DNA from: an uncultured Oscillospiraceae bacterium
Lineage (GTDB): Bacteria; Bacillota; Clostridia; Oscillospirales; Oscillospiraceae
DNA length: 12,400 bases
Reading direction: 5' to 3'
Assembly (NCBI GenBank): GCA_934565775.1
Contig: CAKTIN010000054.1
Location: 1-12,400, forward strand
Shown: in pieces, positions 7,076 to 12,400 of the stretch
How positions within the stretch are numbered: the first letter of the stretch is position 1
Layout of the letters: each line of letters starts with the position of its first letter
Position numbers and translations under genes: made by a program
Notes under the pieces: generated by a model
Told to the model about the DNA's origin: nothing
The model's input: only the letters and a program-made list of their open reading frames with translations
The model's database searches: none

Positions 7076-8473
7076 ATGCTGAAAAAGATCCTTTGCGCGG
7101 CGTTTGCCGCGATATTGGTGGTGAGCCTGGTGGGCTGCGCCGCGAAGAATACGACGACGGTGCCCGTGGTTTCCGTGGCGACCCTGAACGGAAAGGGCGA
7201 CCCCGGCCTGGTGGACCGCTATGCGGGCGTGGTGGTCTCGGAGAACGTGACCAAGATCGAAAAGGAAAACAACCGCACCATCAGCAAGATCTTTGTGCAG
7301 GAGGGGGACGAGGTCACCGCCGGCGACGTGCTGTTCAGCTACGATGTGGAGCTGCAGCGCCTGGAGCTGGATAAGCAAAAGATCGAGCTGGAGAAAATGG
7401 TCAGCGAGAACAGCCAGATCAAGACCCAGATCGCGGATCTGGAGAAAAAGAGAAGCAATGCCTCCAAGGACCAGCAGCTGAGCTATACCGTGGAGATCAA
7501 CTCTCTCCAGGCCCAGTACAAAGAGGGCGAGTACAATATCAAGCTGAAGCGGAAGGAAATTTCCCAGGCGGAGGCCAGCATTGCCAACCCCGACGTCCTT
7601 GCGCCGGTGAGCGGCCGGGTGACGGCCGTGAACGAAACCGGGACGGACAGCAACGGCCAGCCGCTGCCCTTTATGACCATTCAGCAAAACGGGGCCTTCC
7701 GGATCAAGGGCACGGTCAATGAGCTGAACCGGCCGAAGATCTATGAGGGCGCCGTGGTCATGATCCAGTCCCGGGTGGACGCGAACCAGGTGTGGATCGG
7801 TACGGTGAGCAAGATCGACACGGAGAATCCCATCCAGAACGGCGGCAGCCAGACCTCCTCCAGCAGCTATCCGTTTTATGTGGACCTGGGGGACAGCACC
7901 GGGCTGCTGCTGGGCCAGCATGTGTACATCCTGCCCAGCCTGGGCGCGACCATCATGGGCGACGGTATTTGGCTGCCCAGCTTCTATGTGTGCTTTGATG
8001 TGACCAACAAGGGCACGGACGCTGCCGGTCAGGACCCGGTGAACGAGACCCGCGCCTATGTCTGGGCGGCGGACGCCCGTGGAAAGCTGGAGCAGCGGAC
8101 CGTGTATCTGGGAGACCAGGACCCCGCCACCGGCAGCTATGAGATCGTCTCCGGCCTGAGCCTGGAGGACTACATCGCCAGCCCGGACGAGAACTGCGTC
8201 GTGGGAGCAAAGGTGGATTATGAGAATCCCCAAGACGCCATGACCGACCATACCGGCGAAAACGGCGGTATCGTGGACAATGGTGGCATCGTGGACAATG
8301 GCGGCATCGTGGACGACGGCGGCATCGTGGACAATGGCGGCATCGTGGACAACGGCGGTGTTGTAGACAACGGCGGCGCCGTGGAGGACGGCGGCGTGGT
8401 GGCCTTCAAGAACAACGAGGCTCCGGCGGATGAGAACATCGTAGATGCGGGCACCCAGGGGGTGTTGGAATGA
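7076..8473 (+). CDS. Lipoprotein membrane-fusion (HlyD/MacA-like) adaptor with C-terminal hexapeptide repeats
   Basis: Adaptor subunit of a MacAB-type ABC system, predicted to sit on the outer face of the cytoplasmic membrane. The 465-residue precursor has a signal peptide with lipobox LVGC (Cys21). It then shows the order usual for such adaptors: a barrel-sandwich half (TISKIFVQEGDEVTAGDVLFSY, about 68-89), a coiled-coil hairpin (about 91-170), the second half (VLAPVSGRV, about 174-182), a beta-barrel (about 208-300) and a membrane-proximal domain ending YEIVSGLSLEDYI. Residues 396-443 are eight NGGIVD-like hexapeptides, followed by a short acidic tail. The start at 7076 has GGAGG at 7062-7066, 9 bases upstream; an ATG at 7069 is out of frame. 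The stop overlaps the ATPase start as ATGA. The substrate is unknown. Confidence 0.88.
   Translation: MLKKILCAAFAAILVVSLVGCAAKNTTTVPVVSVATLNGKGDPGLVDRYAGVVVSENVTKIEKENNRTISKIFVQEGDEVTAGDVLFSYDVELQRLELDKQKIELEKMVSENSQIKTQIADLEKKRSNASKDQQLSYTVEINSLQAQYKEGEYNIKLKRKEISQAEASIANPDVLAPVSGRVTAVNETGTDSNGQPLPFMTIQQNGAFRIKGTVNELNRPKIYEGAVVMIQSRVDANQVWIGTVSKIDTENPIQNGGSQTSSSSYPFYVDLGDSTGLLLGQHVYILPSLGATIMGDGIWLPSFYVCFDVTNKGTDAAGQDPVNETRAYVWAADARGKLEQRTVYLGDQDPATGSYEIVSGLSLEDYIASPDENCVVGAKVDYENPQDAMTDHTGENGGIVDNGGIVDNGGIVDDGGIVDNGGIVDNGGVVDNGGAVEDGGVVAFKNNEAPADENIVDAGTQGVLE
8261..8404 (+). repeat. Eight in-frame 18-bp tandem repeats (NGGIVD)
   Basis: The units encode NGGIVD three times, DGGIVD, NGGIVD twice counting NGGVVD as the second, then NGGAVE and DGGVVA. 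The first five are nearly identical in DNA and the last three are diverged. A multiple-of-three unit keeps the frame whatever the copy number, so slippage would vary tail length without breaking the gene. Confidence 0.97.
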
Positions 8474-9219
8474 TTTTGCAGCTGACGGACGTTTGCAAGG
8501 ACTATACCCGGGGGAAGAATACCGTCCCCGTGCTGAAGCACATTGACCTGGAGGTCAACAGGGGGGACTATGTGGCCATTATGGGCCCCTCCGGCTCCGG
8601 CAAGACGACGCTGATGAACATTCTTGGGTGCCTGGACGTGCCCACCTCCGGGCGGTATATGCTGGGGGATTTGGACATCGGCAAGCAGAACGAGAACACC
8701 CTGGCCCAGGTGCGCAACCGCCGCATCGGTTTTGTGTTTCAGAATTTCTACCTGCTGCCGAAGATGACGGCGGTGGATAACGTGGCGCTGCCTTTGCTGT
8801 ATGCCGGGGTGAAGCCCAAGCTCCGGCGGCAGCGGGCGGAGGAAGCGCTCCGGGCTGTGGGCCTGGAGGAGCGCATGAACTTCTATCCCAACCAGCTCTC
8901 CGGCGGTCAGTGCCAGCGGGTGGCTATCGCCCGGGCAATGGTGACCAAGCCGGAGCTGCTGCTGGCAGACGAGCCCACCGGTGCGCTGGATTCGGCCTCC
9001 GGCCAGCAGGTCATGGACATTTTCAGCGCCCTGAGCCGGGGGGGCATGACCATTGTCATGATTACCCATGAGCCTACGGTGGCGGCCTGCGCCAAGAAGG
9101 TGTATCATATTCTCGACGGCCAGATTCTGGACGGCGCGTTTATCAGCAAGGGATTCCGGCGCCCGGATGCTGCCGACCCTCAGACGGAAGGAGGAAGCAG
9201 GGATGAGCAAGCGGAATAA
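8470..9219 (+). CDS. MacB/LolD-type ABC transporter ATP-binding protein
   Basis: Cytoplasmic ATPase partner of the FtsX-type permease encoded at the end of the operon. The 249-residue protein has Walker A GPSGSGKTT (about 37-45), the Q-loop FVFQNFYLLP, signature [14 protein letters not shown], Walker B LLLADEP with the following TGALDS, and the H-loop histidine in MITHEP. The LADEPTGALD form is typical of MacB/LolD/FtsE mechanotransmission ATPases. The residue after LSGGQ is Cys where Gln is usual. The start overlaps the adaptor stop (ATGA), with AGGGGGTG at 8457-8464. The last residues (from about GFRRPDAADPQ) run past the conserved fold and overlap the next gene by 17 bases. Confidence 0.93.
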   Translation: MILQLTDVCKDYTRGKNTVPVLKHIDLEVNRGDYVAIMGPSGSGKTTLMNILGCLDVPTSGRYMLGDLDIGKQNENTLAQVRNRRIGFVFQNFYLLPKMTAVDNVALPLLYAGVKPKLRRQRAEEALRAVGLEERMNFYPNQLSGGQCQRVAIARAMVTKPELLLADEPTGALDSASGQQVMDIFSALSRGGMTIVMITHEPTVAACAKKVYHILDGQILDGAFISKGFRRPDAADPQTEGGSRDEQAE

Positions 9220-10873
9220 GCGGCTGCTGATCGCCGGGGTGAGCGTTCTGCTGGTAGCGGCGCTGATCGTGGGGATCGTGCTGGCCGTGGGGAACAAGAA
9301 GAGCCCGGTGCCGGTCTACGCGGTGAATCAGCTGGGCTACCAGGATTATTACGGCGGAGACAACATGGAAGGGACGGTAAAGACCGATCAGCTCCAGGCG
9401 GTGTACGTCTCCGGTACCCAGGAGGTCACGGAGATCTTTGTCCAGGAGGGGCAGACCGTGACCAAGGGGACAAAGCTCATGAGCTACGACACCACCCTGA
9501 CAGAGCTGTCCCTGGAGAACAAGGACCTGGAGGTCCAGAAGCTCAAGCTGCGGCTGACCGAGGCGGAAAAGGAGCTCCAGAAGATCAAGGCGATGAAGCC
9601 GATCTATTACCACCCCACCAAGCCTACTGCGAAGCCCACCACCCCGCCCCCCACGGAGCCCTGGGTGGACCCCTATGACTGCGGCGGCGTGACCATGGGC
9701 GACGAGGGCTATGTGAAGGTCGGGACGCTGGACGGCTTTGACCTGTACTGGATCAAGGCGACCACGGCGCTGAATGACGGGCTGTTTGCGGCCCTGCTGG
9801 ACGGGAAAACCGAGGGGAACTTTGTCCTGTTTGTCCGTGAGAAGAATGAATCAGACCAAGATAACCCCAATGGGGAGATATTGGTTAAAATTGGCTTAAA
9901 CGTTCGAAAGAACAATGAGACGCCGGTGGACCCCACCGAGCCCACCGCAGCGCCTACCGAGCCGGACCCCAGTGAGCAGCCCGTGCCTTCGGAGACCCTG
10001 GAGCCCTATCGCCCGTCTGCAAAGAACGGCGGGGCGGCCTACACCTATACCTTCTGCGCCGCGCTGGAGGCGGCGGAGCCGGAGGAGCCCCAGCAGCCCA
10101 CCGAGACCCCCGGCCCCGATGTGGACTGGAACAGCGGCTATACCGCCTCCGAAATCGCCCAGATGCGCAAGGACAAGGAAAAGGAGATCAAGGATCTGAA
10201 TCTGAACATTCGGATGTCCGAGGCGGAATACAAGATCATGAAGGCGGAATTTGACGACGGCACGGTGTACGCCCAGCTGGACGGTACGGTGGTGGGTCTG
10301 ACGGACCCGGAGACGGCCCGCGCCTCCGGCACGCCGCTGATGAAAATCTCCGGCGGCGGCTCTTATCTGATCGAGGGCAATGTCAGCGAGTTTGATCTGG
10401 ACAAGGTGCAGGTGGGCACCACCGTGGAGATTCAGGATTACTGGTACGGCGGCACCTATACCGGCACGGTGATCGAGGTGAAGGACACCCCCTCCGAGAA
10501 CAATTATTACGGCGGGAACAGCAACGTGTCCTATTACCCCTTTATCGTCCGCATCGATGAGAGCGCCAATCTGGAGGAGTACGGCTGGGTGCAGATGCGC
10601 GTAGCCGGGACCGGCGAGGAACAGGCCTCCCTGTATCTGGAAAAGGCGTTCATTCGCCAGGAGGGCGGCCAGAGCTATGTGTATGCGCGTAATGCGGACG
10701 GCCTGCTGGAGCGGCGGAATGTGCTGACCGGCCAGGACAACGGCTATGCCCTTGCCATTCAGTCCGGCCTGACCCTGGATGATTACATTGCCTTCCCCTA
10801 TGGCAAGGATGTCAAGGACGGCGCGCCCACGGTGGAGGGCGACCCCAGCGAGCTGTACAACGTGACCTATTAG
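9203..10873 (+). CDS. Membrane-anchored membrane-fusion adaptor with a domain inserted in its coiled-coil hairpin
   Basis: Second adaptor of the same system, a diverged paralogue of the first: compare EVTEIFVQEGQTVTKGTKLMSYD with the first protein's ISKIFVQEGDEVTAGDVLFSYD, and SGLTLDDYIAFP with SGLSLEDYIASP. At 556 residues it is longer. It has a signal anchor (about 8-30, no lipobox), a barrel-sandwich half (about 70-97), a first coiled-coil arm (98-131), an insert (about 132-308), a second arm (about 313-350), a second sandwich half (VYAQLDGTVVGL) and a beta-barrel. The insert has P/T-rich linkers at 133-155, 237-273 and 291-308 around a compact region (156-236) and a short strand-like piece (275-290). 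Cys160 and Cys285 are the only cysteines. The start at 9203 has GGAAGGAGG at 9187-9193; an upstream in-frame ATG (9068) lies deep inside the ATPase gene and would precede the anchor with non-conserved residues. Confidence 0.87.
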   Translation: MSKRNKRLLIAGVSVLLVAALIVGIVLAVGNKKSPVPVYAVNQLGYQDYYGGDNMEGTVKTDQLQAVYVSGTQEVTEIFVQEGQTVTKGTKLMSYDTTLTELSLENKDLEVQKLKLRLTEAEKELQKIKAMKPIYYHPTKPTAKPTTPPPTEPWVDPYDCGGVTMGDEGYVKVGTLDGFDLYWIKATTALNDGLFAALLDGKTEGNFVLFVREKNESDQDNPNGEILVKIGLNVRKNNETPVDPTEPTAAPTEPDPSEQPVPSETLEPYRPSAKNGGAAYTYTFCAALEAAEPEEPQQPTETPGPDVDWNSGYTASEIAQMRKDKEKEIKDLNLNIRMSEAEYKIMKAEFDDGTVYAQLDGTVVGLTDPETARASGTPLMKISGGGSYLIEGNVSEFDLDKVQVGTTVEIQDYWYGGTYTGTVIEVKDTPSENNYYGGNSNVSYYPFIVRIDESANLEEYGWVQMRVAGTGEEQASLYLEKAFIRQEGGQSYVYARNADGLLERRNVLTGQDNGYALAIQSGLTLDDYIAFPYGKDVKDGAPTVEGDPSELYNVTY

Positions 10874-10883
10874 GAGGCAGAGC

Positions 10884-12221
10884 ATGGAAAATATCAGACT
10901 TGCGTTCCAGGGAATCTGGGGGCATAAGCTCCGCTCCTTCCTGACGATGCTGGGCATCATCATCGGCATCGCATCCATCATTACCATCGTGTCCACCATC
11001 AAGGGCACCAATGAGCAGATCAAGGCAAACCTCATCGGCTCCGGCAACAATGTGGTGACGGTCCGGCTGTATCAGGACGAGCACATTTACGACATGAGCT
11101 ACCAGAGCCTCCCGGATGGGGTGAAGCCCATTGAAGAGAGTATGCGGGAAAAGCTGGAGGAGCTCAAGGGCGTGGAGCGGGTCTCCTTCTATCACACCCG
11201 GGAGTACTCCGGCAGCGTGTACTATCAGAAGCAGAACTTCAACGGCAGCCTGTATGGCGTGGACCTGGCGTATTTCCCGGTGACCGGGTACCAGATTCTG
11301 TCCGGGCGGCGCTTCCTCCAGTCGGATCTGGACGAGTTCCGGAAGGTGGCCGTGGTGGACTCCAAGGTCAGCTCCTCCCTGTTCGGCGGGGCGGACCCGG
11401 TGGGCAAGGTCCTGGAGATCGGGGGAGAGCCCTTCGTGATTGTGGGCGTGGTGGAGCTGAGCAGCACCTTTGCCCCGCGAATCAATTCCTACAGCGACTA
11501 TCAGCTGTATGCGGATACCTCCTCCGGCGCGGTGTTCATCCCGGATACCACCTGGCCCATTGTGTTCCAGTTTGACGAGCCCCAGTGCGTGGCGGTCAAG
11601 GCGAAGAGCACCGACGATATGACCGTCGCGGGCAAGCAGGTGGCAGACGCCCTGACCAAGAGCCAGATCGTGGCCCTGGCCGGGCAGACCGACCCGGTGG
11701 AGAGCGATGGGAATCTGGCCGAGGCCGAAAAGGAAATTGCGGCAGTCAGCGGAGATACCAATTCCTCCAGCGGCTTTAGCTACCGCAGCGAGGATCAGCT
11801 GGAGCTGGCGGAGCAGCTGCAAAATATGTCCAGCGCGTCGAACCAGCAGCTCATCTGGATCGCCAGCATCTCCCTGCTGGTGGGCGGCATCGGCGTCATG
11901 AATATCATGCTGGTGTCCGTCACGGAGCGGACCAGTGAGATCGGCCTGAAGAAGGCCCTGGGGGCGAAAAAACGCCGGATCCGCCGGCAGTTCCTTATGG
12001 AGGCGGCGGTTCTGACCTTCCTGGGCGGCCTGCTGGGCGTCTGCGCCGGGATTGGCATGGCGGAGTTGATCTCCCGGGCCAACGATATTCCGGTGGCGAT
12101 CAGCGTTCCGGCCATTTTGATTGCGGTGGCGTTCTCCACGGGGATTGGCGTCATCTTTGGAATGCTGCCCGCCGTGAAGGCAGCAAACCTCAGCCCTATC
12201 GAGGCGCTGAGACGGGACTAA
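10884..12221 (+). CDS. MacB/FtsX-type ABC transporter permease
   Basis: Membrane subunit of the system; such permeases couple ATP hydrolysis to movements of a large extracytoplasmic domain rather than forming a classic import channel. The 445-residue protein has four transmembrane helices at about 17-38, 321-345, 372-394 and 408-430, with the extracytoplasmic MacB core domain between the first two (for example GADPVGKVLEIGG at 169-181). The FtsX-domain motif ERTSEIGLKKALGAKK (348-363) and the terminal LSPIEALRRD are standard for the family. A strong AGGAGG (10872-10877) overlaps the stop of the preceding adaptor gene, and the start follows 10 bases after that stop. Transport of antibiotics, peptides or lipids are all known in the family; nothing here identifies the substrate. 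Confidence 0.94.
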   Translation: MENIRLAFQGIWGHKLRSFLTMLGIIIGIASIITIVSTIKGTNEQIKANLIGSGNNVVTVRLYQDEHIYDMSYQSLPDGVKPIEESMREKLEELKGVERVSFYHTREYSGSVYYQKQNFNGSLYGVDLAYFPVTGYQILSGRRFLQSDLDEFRKVAVVDSKVSSSLFGGADPVGKVLEIGGEPFVIVGVVELSSTFAPRINSYSDYQLYADTSSGAVFIPDTTWPIVFQFDEPQCVAVKAKSTDDMTVAGKQVADALTKSQIVALAGQTDPVESDGNLAEAEKEIAAVSGDTNSSSGFSYRSEDQLELAEQLQNMSSASNQQLIWIASISLLVGGIGVMNIMLVSVTERTSEIGLKKALGAKKRRIRRQFLMEAAVLTFLGGLLGVCAGIGMAELISRANDIPVAISVPAILIAVAFSTGIGVIFGMLPAVKAANLSPIEALRRD

Positions 12222-12231
12222 TCGAAAAAGC

Positions 12232-12271
12232 ACAGGCCGCTGCATTCGCGAGAGTGCAGCGGCCTGTTTTT
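12232..12271 (+). terminator. Intrinsic terminator of the adaptor-ABC operon
   Basis: CAGGCCGCTGCA (12233-12244) pairs perfectly with TGCAGCGGCCTG (12255-12266) around a 10-base loop, with one further A-T pair, followed by TTTTT. It begins 10 bases after the permease stop. An outer 10-bp match, AAAAAGCACA (12225-12234) with TGTGCTTTTT (12281-12290), brackets it. Confidence 0.93.
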
Positions 12272-12295
12272 CGCGGAAAGTGTGCTTTTTTGAGG

Positions 12296-12317
12296 AGGCG
12301 CCCATCAAGCGCCTTTT
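12296..12317 (+). terminator. Weak second hairpin with T-tail
   Basis: AGGCGC (12296-12301) pairs with GCGCCT (12309-12314) around CCATCAA, and the T run continues to 12317. It may be a back-up terminator. No gene is recognised between here and the right edge. Confidence 0.4.
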
Positions 12318-12366
12318 CCGTTTTGAACCGGCGCTCAGTCATCGCGGCCTGCGCTGCCCCCGGCGG

Positions 12367-12392
12367 GGCCCTTTCCACTGGGGGAAAGGGCC
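12367..12392. repeat. 10-bp hairpin near the right edge
   Basis: GGCCCTTTCC (12367-12376) and GGAAAGGGCC (12383-12392) are perfectly complementary around ACTGGG. There is no T-tract on the plus strand. It may belong to a terminator or repeat of the next transcription unit, which lies outside the window. Confidence 0.45.
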
Positions 12393-12400
12393 GAAAGCCC

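Noticed and set aside
7067..8251. Open frame of 394 codons on the minus strand
   Set aside because: It is antisense to the lipoprotein adaptor, has no ribosome binding site or domain, and has a composition typical of shadow frames.
8261..8404. CRISPR-like array of short repeats
   Set aside because: The 18-bp units are directly adjacent without spacers, stay in frame and encode a protein tail.
8218..9297. Minus-strand frame with PPLSTM repeats resembling a proline-rich repeat protein
   Set aside because: The repeats are just the reverse complement of the NGGIVD-coding tandem repeat; the remainder is antisense to the ATPase.
10812..12308. Open frame of 498 codons on the minus strand
   Set aside because: It lies opposite the permease gene, which has clear family motifs and a good ribosome binding site. 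The translation is His/Gln/Arg-rich with no recognisable domain, as expected for the antisense of GC3-rich coding DNA.
12272..12400. Start of another gene at the right edge
   Set aside because: No start codon with a ribosome binding site and no conserved peptide in any frame. The GAGGAGG at 12292-12298 is part of a hairpin and has no start codon at a suitable distance.

Overview
The window reads as chromosomal DNA from a GC-rich, low-to-moderate-complexity Firmicute, most likely a gut clostridium of the Oscillospiraceae/Ruminococcaceae type (Flavonifractor, Oscillibacter or Lawsonibacter-like). This is an inference. It rests on strong GGAGG-type ribosome binding sites, near-consensus sigma-A promoters with 17-bp spacers, the paired-CxxC form of ribosomal protein L32, a Gram-positive-style spermidine/putrescine (Pot) operon with a lipoprotein binding protein, and coding DNA strongly biased to G/C in third positions. 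No tRNA, rRNA, CRISPR array, phage gene or transposase gene was seen.

Left part (1-1435, minus strand): housekeeping genes for ribosome biogenesis. yceD (DUF177) and rpmF (L32) are transcribed leftward from a perfect consensus promoter and end at a strong terminator. The start of der (EngA GTPase) follows with its own extended -10 promoter and runs off the left edge. Diverging from yceD is an RluA-family pseudouridine synthase gene (1563-2537, plus strand).

Middle (2589-6678, plus strand): a four-gene polyamine ABC importer, potA-potB-potC-potD. The first three genes overlap and potD follows after a 35-bp gap. A clear promoter precedes potA, and a terminator-like hairpin sits in its short leader. 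After potD comes a 430-bp gene-free stretch. It contains a perfect hairpin, a foldback element of about 220 bp with imperfect terminal inverted repeats and nested stems, a perfect 15-bp palindrome, and a second, T-tailed copy of the potD hairpin.

Right part (6997-12271, plus strand): a second operon encoding a MacAB-like tripartite ABC system. The order is lipoprotein adaptor (MFP), ATPase, membrane-anchored adaptor (MFP), FtsX/MacB-type permease. The genes overlap or are tightly spaced, start at a promoter carrying a possible operator dyad, and end at a strong terminator. The unusual points are the presence of two diverged adaptors, eight tandem NGGIVD-like hexapeptides at the C-terminus of the first, and a domain of about 175 residues flanked by proline/threonine-rich linkers placed where the second adaptor's coiled-coil hairpin tip would be. 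That domain holds the protein's only two cysteines. In a cell without an outer membrane there is no TolC for the hairpin tip to dock on, so these additions are the most interesting biology in the window. The last 130 bases hold hairpins and no recognisable gene.
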